NCBI GenBank assembly: GCA_019058425.1
Contig: JAHPYZ010000006.1
Coordinates: 1 to 60,110, forward strand
DNA length: 60,110 bases
Origin: Promethearchaeota archaeon
Lineage (GTDB): Archaea > Asgardarchaeota > Lokiarchaeia > Sigyniarchaeales > SOKP01
Reading direction: 5' to 3'
Every line of letters starts with the position of its first letter. Position 1 is the stretch's first letter. A model generated the notes under the pieces. That model saw only the letters and a program-made list of their open reading frames with translations. It was not told where the DNA came from and did not search any database. Positions 17,329 to 26,844 of the stretch are shown here, piece by piece. A program made the position numbers and the translations under genes.

Positions 17329-18783
17329 TTATTGATCATCTTTTTCTTCTTCGATATCTTCAGAAAGTTTTTCTTTTTCCTCTTCAGGAGGTTCTTCTAA
17401 TGACTCTTCACTAGGTTTTGTTTCTGGTTCAGGGGCAGTTTCTGGTCTAGCACCTACAGGAGTTTCACAAACGGGACAACGACTCCATCCAGGTCTTAAA
17501 CTATATCCACATTTAACACATTCTTTCATACTTTCATCTACTTTCCATTCTGGGATATCTAGCCCCCCTTGTCTCTTTTTTGCCAATTCTTGTAATTCTT
17601 CCTCAGTCCAGACCTCCATTCCTTCTGGTAATCCCGTTCCTCTTTCAGATGCGAACTTAGCTAATTCTTCTTCGCTCCAAGCAGGCATCTCGGGTTGGGA
17701 AGACATACGCTTTTGAGCTTCTTCTGCTAACTCTTCAGCAGTCCATGCTTTCAGTTCTTGTCCTCCTGGTGTCCTAACAGATCCTTGGGATGGTTGTGCT
17801 ACTTGTCCTGGTGTTTGAGGTTGTTGAGAGGGAACATTACAAGATTCTGCAGAAAATCTTAATAATGCTTCAAAACATCTTGAATATTTGTTAGGATCTT
17901 TTCCTTCATCTGTAATTAATAATAAAGTCGTTTTATCTGTTTTTTGAGGGATTGCTATGCTGAATATAGCAATATCTGAAGTTAATCTATTAGATTCGAT
18001 ACCAGAAGTAATTCGTTCCATTGAATTCATTAATTCACTATCTTTCATTAAAAAATCGCAAATTGGATCACCATGTCTCTGATATCCTTCATGGTATTTA
18101 GCAAGATGGTTTTTTGTTAAAGTGGAATCAAATGAATTAATTATAGCATCTATATAGGTGTATATTTGTGATTTAGGTTCTTTTTGCGAGTCATCCAGCT
18201 TATAACCCCCTAAATCAATAGTACCCATTATTGGAGCAAATAATGGTTTTTCATCTTTCATCTTACCAAAAATAGTCGGACGAGATATAACGCATTTAAT
18301 TTCGCCATAATATGCAATAGCATTATCTAGAATCTCTACTTTCTTATCAAATACAATACGAGGCACTGTCCGAAATAATACATTTACCCATGGCATCTCC
18401 TTTATAGGAATTACTGCTACACAAGTTTTTTCAATAAATTCTCGTAAAATTTTAGCAAAATTCTTCAGGTCTTTCTTTAAATCTTCATATTCTTCATTTT
18501 TTAATTCTTCATTAATTTTATCTTCAAGTTCTTTAAACTTTTCTTCATTTTTTTTAAGATTTCCTCCAAATGACTTTATATCTCCTACTATATTTTCCTT
18601 TAGAATAGAAGTTGCACTTTCGATTGCTTTTTTCTGAAAATCATTAAGTTCATGTTCTTCAATTGCTACTACGAATTCTGAAGGATCAAATTCTATTTTG
18701 TTAATGAAAACTTGAAACAGTTTCTGTTCTGACAATTTCTTTCCCAATTTTTTCTTAATTATTTTGATCGTAGATATTTGCAT
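17329..18783 (-). CDS. Zinc-ribbon protein with W-[ST]-x-E-E-L repeats and acidic tail
   Basis: A 484-residue protein that I cannot name. Residues 45-120 are a charged, coiled-coil-like helix region. Residues 120-315 form an alpha/beta domain of unknown type. A proline/glutamine linker leads to three copies of a short motif centred on W347, W369 and W392 (AWTAEELAEEA, AWSEEELAKFA, VWTEEELQELA), with a remnant at W413. A zinc ribbon follows with C422, C425, C436 and C439. The last 40 residues are Glu/Pro-rich. The repeats look like short linear docking sites. Upstream of its ATG lies only a short divergent space to the dehydrogenase gene. Function unknown. Confidence 0.7.
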   Translation of the reverse strand: MQISTIKIIKKKLGKKLSEQKLFQVFINKIEFDPSEFVVAIEEHELNDFQKKAIESATSILKENIVGDIKSFGGNLKKNEEKFKELEDKINEELKNEEYEDLKKDLKNFAKILREFIEKTCVAVIPIKEMPWVNVLFRTVPRIVFDKKVEILDNAIAYYGEIKCVISRPTIFGKMKDEKPLFAPIMGTIDLGGYKLDDSQKEPKSQIYTYIDAIINSFDSTLTKNHLAKYHEGYQRHGDPICDFLMKDSELMNSMERITSGIESNRLTSDIAIFSIAIPQKTDKTTLLLITDEGKDPNKYSRCFEALLRFSAESCNVPSQQPQTPGQVAQPSQGSVRTPGGQELKAWTAEELAEEAQKRMSSQPEMPAWSEEELAKFASERGTGLPEGMEVWTEEELQELAKKRQGGLDIPEWKVDESMKECVKCGYSLRPGWSRCPVCETPVGARPETAPEPETKPSEESLEEPPEEEKEKLSEDIEEEKDDQ

Positions 18784-18875
18784 ATAAAAATTTATTTGAA
18801 TTAAGGATTATTTATTAGAAATAAGTATAAGAGAATTCACTAATCTTAACGGGTATTGTATAAATTTCTAAGACT

Positions 18876-19928
18876 ATGGACTATTCGGATAATCTACAAA
18901 ATGGTATAGATAATAATATCTCAGTGTGTTTTATTTCTAATGTTCCTGACCAAGTAAGAGAATATTTAACTACAAAATTGAAATCTTTAAAAAATGTCCA
19001 GATTATATTCCGAAAAGACTTGTCCGAAAAAAATTTGTTTAACTTTATATCAACGGCAGAGATTTTAATTGGATGGCGTCCTTCTAAGCAAATTTTAAAC
19101 GCAGCTATGAAAATGAAATTATTTATTAATCCTGGAGCAGGAGTACAACACTTAATAGAACTTTTTAGAGAAGTTAATAGAAAGAAGAAAGTTCTCCTAA
19201 TTAAAGGTCATGGAAATTCATATTTTGTAGCTCAACATACAGTAGCACTTTTATTGACTCTTTTGAATAAAATTATCCCTCATCATGAATGGATGTGTCA
19301 AGGAAAATGGCGAACTGGAGATGGTGATGCTGAATCAATACCTTTAAGAAATAAAAAAGTTGGATTATTAGGATATGGAGCAATAAATCAAAAAGTACAT
19401 CGATTTTTAAGTAGATTTGATGTAGAATTTTATGTTTTAAGAAAACATTGGGAGAAACAACATGAAACATTACCAACTCCAGTAAAACGATATGAATTTT
19501 CTGAGCTTCATAATTTTCTAAAAAACATTGATATACTTATAATTGCTTTACCTTTAACTACATTAACAAAGAAACTAATTGGTAAAAAAGAATTAGAATT
19601 ATTAGGTTCTAATGGTTTAATAATAAATGTAAGCAGAGGCGATATTATTGATGAAGAAAGCTTATTTAAAGCATTGAAAGAAAATATTATTCATGGTGCT
19701 GCAATTGATGTTTGGTATGACTATACTCCGAAAAGTAATGAAGAAGGTAAGAAGTATCTGTTCAATTTTCCCTTCCATACTTTAAATAATATAATACTCT
19801 CACCACATAGAGGTTATTCTCCTTTTAATGATTTATTAAGATGGAATGAAGTTATTGAAAATATATCTCGAATGGCTCATGGGCATCAAGATTATATTAA
19901 TAAAGTAAATTTAGATGAAGAATATTAA
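18876..19928 (+). CDS. D-isomer-specific 2-hydroxyacid dehydrogenase
   Basis: NAD-dependent dehydrogenase of the D-2-hydroxyacid family, which interconverts 2-hydroxy and 2-oxo acids. The dinucleotide site is GLLGYGAINQKVHRFL near residue 165. The catalytic arginine is in INVSRGDIIDEE near 255, and the catalytic histidine in SPHRGY near 310. The expected glutamate may be the acidic residue in IDVWYDYTP. The helix VAQHTVALLLTLL has Q where the family often has E. The protein is about 350 residues, a usual length. The substrate cannot be told. It is divergent from the zinc-ribbon protein gene. Confidence 0.85.
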   Translation: MDYSDNLQNGIDNNISVCFISNVPDQVREYLTTKLKSLKNVQIIFRKDLSEKNLFNFISTAEILIGWRPSKQILNAAMKMKLFINPGAGVQHLIELFREVNRKKKVLLIKGHGNSYFVAQHTVALLLTLLNKIIPHHEWMCQGKWRTGDGDAESIPLRNKKVGLLGYGAINQKVHRFLSRFDVEFYVLRKHWEKQHETLPTPVKRYEFSELHNFLKNIDILIIALPLTTLTKKLIGKKELELLGSNGLIINVSRGDIIDEESLFKALKENIIHGAAIDVWYDYTPKSNEEGKKYLFNFPFHTLNNIILSPHRGYSPFNDLLRWNEVIENISRMAHGHQDYINKVNLDEEY

Positions 19929-20402
19929 AAATAGTATTTTCAATTCTAAATTAAGATAGTTTACAAATGTGATTCAGAAATGATTTAAAATACGAATCTT
20001 CTCAAATATATAGTTATTTAAATTATTATTTAAATAAGTATACAATTTTGTTGATTAAAAGATTTATTTATAAAATCGTTCAGTATTAATTATATATTTA
20101 TATAAAATTGTTCATACATCTTTATATAATAATTTAAACTTCGAAAATATCCTTAAATTTGAGGAGTATAGAAACATTTTAAAAATTAATACATTAATAT
20201 ATGATTTGGAATATTTAAGACATGACAAAATAGTATTACTTTAAATATATTAATCCGATAAAAAAAAACATTTATATATTAATGTGTAATACAATAAAAT
20301 ATAAAAAAAATTGTGGTTTAAGGCGATTGTTTTTTAAAAAGCTTTAGTCATTTTGCCGAATATTGATTTTGGCATATCTAATAAAGTATATGATGTGGTT
20401 TT
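19929..20402. other. 474-bp AT-rich intergenic region
   Basis: Non-coding stretch between the dehydrogenase and the RHH regulator. It holds several TATA-like stretches (for example around 20090-20125 and 20268-20280). A weak inverted repeat, TGCC-N13-GGCA at 20354-20374, lies just before the regulator and could be an autoregulatory operator, but it is short. No gene seen. Confidence 0.45.
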
Positions 20403-20693
20403 ATGAAAATTGTTACTGTAAACATTCCAGAATCCTATCTGGATAGTATAGAAAAATTAGTGGGAGAAAATGGGTTATATCCATCTAGATCAGAATTAAT
20501 TCGAGTAGCTGTAAGAGACTTTTTACTTCGAGAATTAAAACTGGCTGACAACATGGCTAGATATAAGGAGACTGAAATTGAAGATTTTGATGATGAAAAT
20601 TATGTTAGAGTTCCAATTGAACGTTTAAATGAAAAGGATGAACCTGTTCGGGAATTTAAGACATACAAGATTATAAAGAAATTAGAATATTAA
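20403..20693 (+). CDS. CopG/NikR-type ribbon-helix-helix regulator
   Basis: Small transcription regulator. The N-terminal ribbon-helix-helix domain reads MKIVTVNIPESYLDSIEKLV, then SRSELIRVAVRDFLLRELK: a strand, a helix and a second helix that starts with the typical SRSE[LF]IR box. The remaining 50 residues are charged and lack the NikR nickel-binding histidines, so a metal role is not supported. The family acts as dimers or tetramers on palindromic DNA. A long upstream region and a T-rich terminator downstream suggest a single-gene unit. Targets unknown; the GalT-like gene downstream is a candidate. Confidence 0.85.
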   Translation: MKIVTVNIPESYLDSIEKLVGENGLYPSRSELIRVAVRDFLLRELKLADNMARYKETEIEDFDDENYVRVPIERLNEKDEPVREFKTYKIIKKLEY

Positions 20694-20747
20694 GAATTAA
20701 ACAATTTATGGTCTTAGAAGATTTAGTTCACGTCGGCTAGATAAAGC

Positions 20748-20781
20748 TTTTTTCTTTTTTTTTCTTTTTTTATTAGTTTTT
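20748..20781 (+). terminator. T-rich terminator after the RHH gene
   Basis: A 34-base tract of almost only T, broken by single C or A residues, begins 55 bases past the stop of the regulator. Typical archaeal oligo-T termination site. Confidence 0.6.
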
Positions 20782-20862
20782 GGTTCCTAATTAAGTAAAA
20801 CATAAATACCATTGAAATAATATTTATAAAATCTAATAGAAAAAAGAAAGAGGTAGTTTTTT

Positions 20863-22137
20863 ATTTCTGATAAAAAAGAAAGTCCAAATCATTATACTCC
20901 TAAATTTATGGAATGGGGTATAATAAACAAGGAGAATTTTAAGGGTAAAACGAGTTATGATGTTCCAATTAAAAGATGGGATCCGTTATCGACAGTAACA
21001 ATTCATACTGAGGGTTTTGGCTTGAGAAAAAAGGCAAGATATTATGGACATTATTCTTATATCTCGCCCATACGATCAGAGAGGCCAAAAGGCTTTAAGA
21101 CTAACGAAGAGGAAAAGCAATTTCGGGATTGCTCAAAAAAAATAATGAGAAGATATAAAGATGTTTTTAGTTCGGTAACAGAAGGTAAAATTATCCACGA
21201 TGATTGGGGGGTTCCACTTAGTGATGGTTTCACCATGATCGTTACTCAAGACGAAATTAGGCGAGACAATCCGTTTTCAGCAGAACCACATCAAATAGAA
21301 AGAATTCCAGATGTGTGTAAGGCTATAACTCTTATAAATCGGTATCCTTCAATGGCTCGGATCATTGATCCCGAGATAAATGAATCTATAGTGAAAAATC
21401 TGCCTTCCCATTTAAAGCTTTCAAGAGGAATTAATTTAGTCACGATTTCTCGAAATTTCTATCCCTCTTTGTGTTTTAATTTAATTCCAGAGGATGTATT
21501 AGCAGGAATTTTCCTATCTATGAGAGCCGCAATACTTTATTGTATTGAAGAATCTATAAATAAAGATTATTATGATATTCCCGTAATGCCATTTTTCAAT
21601 ATTGGGACCAAAGTTGGAGGATCTCAACCAAGGATTCATAGTCAAGTTTATATTGATCTAACTATGGATGGTCATGGAAGTAGATTGGAGGGATATCTTG
21701 AAGCTTTTAAAGAAATGGGAGATAAATGTCATTTATGTAAAACAACTCATGGTGGATCAGATCGCCTTATATTAGAAACAGAATTCTGGACTTTTTACAA
21801 TACGGGGAGCCCTGTAAGAAATTATCACATAAGATTTCATCCAAATGAACATATACGAAGATTTTCTCAATTAAAAGTTAATCAAATTGAAGATTTAGCT
21901 ATGTCACTAAAAATGATTTTTCAAGCATTAGATGATATAGAAATTGATAAAAACCGCAATATTCTATTTAATTGTTGTCCATATGGTTATGATGCTGATT
22001 TCCATATGTTTGCTGATATTATTCCTCATGAAGTAATTGGTGGTGCTGAAATGGCTGATGATATGCGCGTTGCTAGAAAATTACCTCATATAGCAGCAAA
22101 AGAAATCAGAGAATCATTGAAAAAATATCTTCAATAA
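20863..22137 (+). CDS. GalT/ADP-glucose-phosphorylase-like HIT-superfamily enzyme; probable ATT start
   Basis: Predicted nucleotidyltransferase or phosphorylase of the GalT branch of the HIT superfamily, acting on sugar 1-phosphates. The N-terminal part has HYSYISPIRSERP; the catalytic stretch is GGSQPRIHSQVYID, comparable to HPHGQ in GalT, with the first histidine replaced by arginine. A CHLC pair about 30 residues later suggests a zinc site. The first ATG is at 20908. The frame stays open upstream to a TAG, and ATT at 20863-20865 lies eight bases after GAGGT (20850-20854); starting there adds 15 residues (SDKKESPNHYTPKF after the first). The ATT start is preferred for its ribosome site. Substrate unknown. 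Confidence 0.65.
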   Translation: MSDKKESPNHYTPKFMEWGIINKENFKGKTSYDVPIKRWDPLSTVTIHTEGFGLRKKARYYGHYSYISPIRSERPKGFKTNEEEKQFRDCSKKIMRRYKDVFSSVTEGKIIHDDWGVPLSDGFTMIVTQDEIRRDNPFSAEPHQIERIPDVCKAITLINRYPSMARIIDPEINESIVKNLPSHLKLSRGINLVTISRNFYPSLCFNLIPEDVLAGIFLSMRAAILYCIEESINKDYYDIPVMPFFNIGTKVGGSQPRIHSQVYIDLTMDGHGSRLEGYLEAFKEMGDKCHLCKTTHGGSDRLILETEFWTFYNTGSPVRNYHIRFHPNEHIRRFSQLKVNQIEDLAMSLKMIFQALDDIEIDKNRNILFNCCPYGYDADFHMFADIIPHEVIGGAEMADDMRVARKLPHIAAKEIRESLKKYLQ

Positions 22138-22276
22138 TAATCATTTTTCGCTTTTTATACGCAAAAGTAATAACTTTTTTAAATCAAATAAAATTAGATT
22201 TAAATCTATTGGATCTGATATTTAATATGAATGGTCTTTGAATAAATTCATTTTTTTCTCATTTTATTAGGTTAAT

Positions 22277-23428
22277 ATGACTCGTGAATGGTCTGCGATA
22301 ATTTTAGCGGGTGGTAAAGGTAAACGGTTAATGCCTTTGACCTCTCTAGTTCCAAAGCCACTTGTAAAAGTCACAAATGTTCCTATGGTTGACTATGCGA
22401 TTGCACATTTAGTGTACGCGGATATTAAACATATAATCTTAGCATTGGCATACATGGGAAAGGAAATGAGAGATTATATAAATAAAACTTGGACTCAAGA
22501 TAGATTGGGAGATGTAGAGTTAGAATGTGAAATTCAGAATAGTAGAGGTACCGCAGATGCCTATAGGTTATTATCCGATCAAATAGATTCGAAGCAAATT
22601 GTTGTTTCTATGGCAGATATCGTAACAAATCTACCAGTGAAACGATTCATGAAATTCCATTCTGATAAAGCAGGGCTGGCAACAATTTCAATGAAAACTG
22701 TTGAGAGCCATATTTCTCAATACGGTGTTGTTTTATTGGATACAAATCGGAAGATATATCTTTTTTTAGAAAAGCCAGCACCTATGGAGTTATATTTGAG
22801 TAGCATGGCACAGCGAGAAGATTTATTCTTACATACTAATGTTGCTAACACAGGGATTTATTGTTTTAGTAAAGAAATTGGAAATATTCTTCATGAAACA
22901 AGTTTGATGGATTTTGGAGGGGAAGTTTTTCCGTATCTCTTGGAAAATAATTTTGATCTATTTGGTTTTGTGGAAAATTATTATTGGATGGATGCAGGAA
23001 ATGCAACTACTTATTTATGGGCAAATTGGGACTTACTACGAAAATACGCGTGGCCCATCTTACCAAATGGTGTTGAATATGATGGAATTTATGTAATGGG
23101 CGTTATAAACTCAGGACAAAACATTATGATTGAAAAACCTACTTGTTTTGGAGAATATGTGCAGTTAGAGAATCGCGTAAAAATCATGGAATTAACATCA
23201 ATAGGTCAAAATGTTACTATAGGAGAAGATTCAATTATTGAAAAGAGTGTTATTTGGGATGAAATTAAAATTGGTTCTGGTTGTATAATAAAGGAAAGTA
23301 TTATTTGTAACAACTGTGAAATTGGAGATAATGTTGTTTTAGAGAAAGCAATTATTGCGCCTAACTGTAAAATTAGTGATAATTCTCAATTAAGGGATAA
23401 GACTCTTGAATTAGGACAAGAGATTTAA
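22277..23428 (+). CDS. NDP-sugar pyrophosphorylase with left-handed beta-helix
   Basis: Sugar-1-phosphate nucleotidyltransferase. The N-terminal Rossmann-like domain carries ILAGGKGKRLMPLT at about residues 9-22 and VPKPLVKV, the nucleotide site. MADIVT, EKP, NTGIYCF and YWMDAGN mark the sugar-binding and metal residues. From about residue 270 the protein has hexapeptide repeats (IGEDSIIEKSVIW, IGDNVVLEKAII), a left-handed beta-helix as in ADP-glucose or mannose-1-phosphate pyrophosphorylases. The ATG follows the ribosome site AGGT by four bases. With the GH57 and maltokinase-like enzymes it may make the activated sugar for glucan or cell-surface glycan; the nucleotide and sugar are not certain. 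Confidence 0.85.
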   Translation: MTREWSAIILAGGKGKRLMPLTSLVPKPLVKVTNVPMVDYAIAHLVYADIKHIILALAYMGKEMRDYINKTWTQDRLGDVELECEIQNSRGTADAYRLLSDQIDSKQIVVSMADIVTNLPVKRFMKFHSDKAGLATISMKTVESHISQYGVVLLDTNRKIYLFLEKPAPMELYLSSMAQREDLFLHTNVANTGIYCFSKEIGNILHETSLMDFGGEVFPYLLENNFDLFGFVENYYWMDAGNATTYLWANWDLLRKYAWPILPNGVEYDGIYVMGVINSGQNIMIEKPTCFGEYVQLENRVKIMELTSIGQNVTIGEDSIIEKSVIWDEIKIGSGCIIKESIICNNCEIGDNVVLEKAIIAPNCKISDNSQLRDKTLELGQEI

Positions 23429-23536
23429 ATAATAATATAGGATTAAAATCCAATAGAGGAATATTTTTTGAAGAACAATATTTATCTATAAAAAAATAAG
23501 ATATTTATAATCAAAAGAACAATAAAATAGTAAATT

Positions 23537-23983
23537 ATGAGTCCATATTGTACTTATTGTGGTAAGGAAGTAGAAGAATCATGGAATGCATGTCCAACGT
23601 GCGGAAACAGTCTAAAAGAAAAAGAGATTACACAATCACAACTTCGACCACGACCAAGGATGACGAGTCCACCACAGACAATTCAGGCACGACCATCTCA
23701 ACGGGGATTTACTTCAAGTGGAAATAATAATTATGGGATTGCATCATTAATTTCAGCTGTATTTGGTTTGTTATTTGCTGCCTTTTTTCTCGCTCCAGTC
23801 TTAGGTATAGCAGCAGTAATTTTAGGCATTCTAGGAATAAACAGAGATGAGAATAATGCACTAGCATTGATAGGAATAGTTGTAGGAATATTAGATATCG
23901 CTATTTTCCTGTTATTTTATTTATTGTTCTCTCAATTATTTAGTTGGTTTAATTGGTTTGATAATATGTGGGGCGGAATATAA
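23537..23983 (+). CDS. Zinc-ribbon membrane protein (DUF4190-like)
   Basis: A 148-residue protein. Its start is a zinc ribbon with C5, C8, C19 and C22 (YCTYCGKEV, CPTCGNS). A proline/arginine-rich linker follows, then two or three membrane segments from about residue 68 onward (GIASLISAVFGLLFAAFF, LGIAAVILGILGI, IAIFLLFYLLFSQLF). The arrangement matches DUF4190-type small membrane proteins. The zinc ribbon is expected in the cytoplasm. Role unknown. Confidence 0.75.
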   Translation: MSPYCTYCGKEVEESWNACPTCGNSLKEKEITQSQLRPRPRMTSPPQTIQARPSQRGFTSSGNNNYGIASLISAVFGLLFAAFFLAPVLGIAAVILGILGINRDENNALALIGIVVGILDIAIFLLFYLLFSQLFSWFNWFDNMWGGI

Positions 23984-24106
23984 ATTTCTATTATTAATAT
24001 TCTTTATTTTTTAAAAACTTTCTTGAGTAGTAAATGAAATTAATGATGAAAAATACAAATTCAAGTAATAATAAAGAATTTATAGATACTGTCAATTTAA
24101 AAAGAA

Positions 24107-25252
24107 CTAAAAATTTAGATGTTCTGATTTTGTTATAACATTAACTTTTCCATTTTTAATCATAACATCATTTTCTAATCGAAAACCCCCTAATCCTTGT
24201 TTATAGATTCCAGGCTCAATTGTAAAGACCATACCATCTTGTACATATTCTTCTTTCCAGTGTTTTAATGAATATTCATCTGATGGTTTGCGTATTAAAA
24301 GTGGGGAATCGTGTACGGTTAGTCCTAAACCGTGACCTAAAGCGTAAGGTAAATCATAACCTCCTTTTTTCAACATTTGAACTCCTTCTTCATGGATTTT
24401 CCAAAGAGGGACTCCTATATCAATAATTTCTATTGCAGCTTCGTAAGCTTTGATAACAAAATCTCTCATTCTTTGTTGTTCTTCTGCTAAATTACCAAAA
24501 CTAATTGGAACTGTAATATCCGCGCAATAACCTTTATATTTTGCGCCAAAATCAATTAGAGCTAACCCTTGTAGAGCATATTTTTGATTAGATGCTGGTG
24601 GATAACAATGTAATTGATGAGAACGTGATGTGTTCCCAACCAAACTTTCAAATGCAACATCATCTGCTCCATATTCTGCCATTTTTTTACGTACGAGAAA
24701 TGATAAATCATTCTCAGTTTCATTTTTCGCGTTTATACAAAAATTCTTAATATCTTCAATTGTTTTATTACTTATTTGAGTGGCTTTTTTTAATTGATTT
24801 AACTCATAATCACTTTTAGTGGAGCGTAGTTTCTCGAGAATTCGTGTGATTTGGATTGGATCCGTAAAGAATTTCAGTTGTGATATATTATTTTTCATTT
24901 TAATTATCGTACCATAAAGAATATTTTCATGAACTCCAAATGTAAGTGAAGATTTTTTCCATCGATTCTCAACAAAATCCTTTATGGCCATATGAAAATT
25001 TAGATCATAATTCCTTAAATCAATGATTTCATCCACTTCAGCGTATTTTTCTGCTAATTGAATATCACCAGGAATTAAGACCGTTTCTCCATCTCTAGTA
25101 AGTAATACAATAGCGCTATCTGGATGCCCTGTAAGATAATGTAAATTTATATTTTTTCCGTATTCGGTATCCATAATCATCAAAACGTCAATTTCCTTTT
25201 CTTCCATAAATTTTAAGAGTTCCTCAAATTTCTCTTCTGTTATTGCTCTCAT
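24107..25252 (-). CDS. pepQ: Xaa-Pro dipeptidase (M24 family)
   Basis: Metallopeptidase of the pita-bread fold that cleaves the bond before proline. The creatinase-like N-terminal domain spans about residues 1-140. The catalytic domain has the metal ligands: Asp in LIDFGAKYKGYCADITV (two aspartates), His in GHGLGLTVHDSP, Glu in TIEPGIY and Glu in GGFRLENDV. All five ligands are present. At 381 residues it has the standard length. It acts in peptide breakdown in the cytoplasm. A closely related aminopeptidase P is the main alternative. Confidence 0.9.
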   Translation of the reverse strand: MRAITEEKFEELLKFMEEKEIDVLMIMDTEYGKNINLHYLTGHPDSAIVLLTRDGETVLIPGDIQLAEKYAEVDEIIDLRNYDLNFHMAIKDFVENRWKKSSLTFGVHENILYGTIIKMKNNISQLKFFTDPIQITRILEKLRSTKSDYELNQLKKATQISNKTIEDIKNFCINAKNETENDLSFLVRKKMAEYGADDVAFESLVGNTSRSHQLHCYPPASNQKYALQGLALIDFGAKYKGYCADITVPISFGNLAEEQQRMRDFVIKAYEAAIEIIDIGVPLWKIHEEGVQMLKKGGYDLPYALGHGLGLTVHDSPLLIRKPSDEYSLKHWKEEYVQDGMVFTIEPGIYKQGLGGFRLENDVMIKNGKVNVITKSEHLNF

Positions 25253-25371
25253 TATGAAAAAGTCAATTTTACATTTTTATTAAATAAGATAATGTATAGT
25301 AAATCAAAAACTTATAGATAAAAGTAAGAATAAAAAACGAGAAATTTCAAGTATGAATATCGGATATTATG

Positions 25372-25623
25372 TTAAAATAAATTAATATACTGTTTTTCAA
25401 TATTTTCTAAGGTTTCATTAAGTAAATTGATTAAAATAATATTATCATAAACAAAGGTATTTTCTAAAATGTAATCTAAGATATTATTTGCAAGTTTCTT
25501 GTCATCTTTGGTATAATTTTTTGTTTTTGACTGGAATAGAATCTCAAATTCTTCTTTTAACCAATTCAATTCTTTTTCCAAAAATTCTTCTAAAATTTCA
25601 TGATATCTGATACTAACTTTCAT
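25372..25623 (-). CDS. Small helical protein of unknown function
   Basis: An 83-residue, highly charged helical protein that I do not recognise. It has a probable amphipathic helix LEEFLEKELNWLKEEFEILF at residues 10-30 and a second, more hydrophobic one near 60 (DNIILINLLNETLENI). No motif or membrane segment. The ATG follows the ribosome site GAGGT by six bases, which argues that the gene is real. It lies between the peptidase and the MCP-like gene on the same strand. Confidence 0.55.
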   Translation of the reverse strand: MKVSIRYHEILEEFLEKELNWLKEEFEILFQSKTKNYTKDDKKLANNILDYILENTFVYDNIILINLLNETLENIEKQYINLF

Positions 25624-25810
25624 TAAAATACCTCAACCCTTATACACTTATTCAAACATAATACTTCTTTAGGTTACATGAACTAATATAGCTATTTATA
25701 ATTTTTATAGACCAATTATTGAAACTGTTAAAGTGTTTCAATTATATAATCTAAACTTTATAATTAGATTTTATAGAGTTAATGAGAGATTTAGAGAGAA
25801 TTTGTATAAT

Positions 25811-25852
25811 AAAAAAAAATTAGGATCTCGGGTTTTTAATAGAGCAAAAACC
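25811..25852 (-). terminator. Hairpin plus oligo-T after the MCP-like gene
   Basis: On the minus strand a perfect 7-bp stem (GGTTTTT/AAAAACC, 8-base loop) begins 11 bases past the stop and is followed after 10 bases by nine T. Looks like a terminator. Confidence 0.5.
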
Positions 25853-25862
25853 TCAAATTATT

Positions 25863-26651
25863 TTAAACTTCACTAGTTAATTTATTTTTTAAATTTTCAG
25901 CTAAATTGCCAAGTTTATTAGCTGTTGCAGAAATTTCTTCCATAGAAGCTGTTTGTTGTTCCGATGAGGCACTTATTCCTTCCATAGAACTGAATGTTGA
26001 ATTAATTTTATTCACTACATTAATGATATCCTTATTAGTCTCGAGTACAGCAGTTTTTGCTTCTTCAGCCAATTTTCGAACTTCATCTGCTACTACTGCA
26101 AAACCTCTTCCTTGTTCACCCGCTCTGCCTGCCTCAATACTGGCATTTAACGCCAATAAATTTGTCTGATCTGCAATATTAGTTACCAGATCAATAACAT
26201 TTCTTATATTATAAGTGGCATTTATTGCTTCTTGGGCCTCTTGCGTTATAACTTGAGTAGAACCTGCGATTTCTTCTGGTGCGGCGTTCACTTCACTCGC
26301 ACTTGCAGTCAATTCAGTAGCAATATTTGAAACATTTATAGAAGCTTCTGAACTATCTCGTAGCATAGTTGATATCTTTATTTCTTGCTTCTGAATTATG
26401 TTAAGTAAATAATATATAGCAAAAGCGACATAACTAAATGCACTTAGAATGAGTATCACTCTAGGAATTGAATCAGTAAATAGTCTGTAAGCAAAGGCAG
26501 TACACGCAATTGTAATTGAAGTCGATAACATTATATGTAATAAAATTTTAAAGCTAATCGATTTTCTTTTTATTTTGAATTTCCTCTGAAAGAATATCAA
26601 TAAACTTGGAATTATAACAGCAATCATTACAAATATAGTCTCAGTAGACAT
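25863..26651 (-). CDS. MCP-like membrane protein (methyl-accepting signalling domain)
   Basis: A 262-residue protein. Three membrane segments lie at about residues 5-22, 34-56 and 64-88. The rest is a chemoreceptor signalling domain with the conserved hairpin tip [20 protein letters not shown] and [12 protein letters not shown]. It lacks an extracellular sensor and a HAMP domain, and the coiled coil is short. In bacteria and archaea such domains signal to CheA through CheW; no che gene is in the window. It may come from horizontal transfer or be a remnant used with a partner. It is followed by a hairpin terminator. Confidence 0.8.
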   Translation of the reverse strand: MSTETIFVMIAVIIPSLLIFFQRKFKIKRKSISFKILLHIMLSTSITIACTAFAYRLFTDSIPRVILILSAFSYVAFAIYYLLNIIQKQEIKISTMLRDSSEASINVSNIATELTASASEVNAAPEEIAGSTQVITQEAQEAINATYNIRNVIDLVTNIADQTNLLALNASIEAGRAGEQGRGFAVVADEVRKLAEEAKTAVLETNKDIINVVNKINSTFSSMEGISASSEQQTASMEEISATANKLGNLAENLKNKLTSEV

Positions 26652-26844
26652 TATATAAGCTATTATTTTTCACCTTACTAAGGGTTTTTTTGTCTTTGAA
26701 TGACTTTTAATACAAATTTTATTTAAGTGTACACTTTTCGAAAATTGTTTCACCTATTAATGGTCATAATAGAAAAAAGAAAATATTAAAAAGCTAATAT
26801 TGAAAATGATATTTGATTTCTAAAGAGTGATTGAAGATATCAGT

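Noticed and set aside
20354..20374. TGCC-N13-GGCA as operator of the RHH regulator
   Set aside because: Only four base pairs per arm; too weak for a separate feature.
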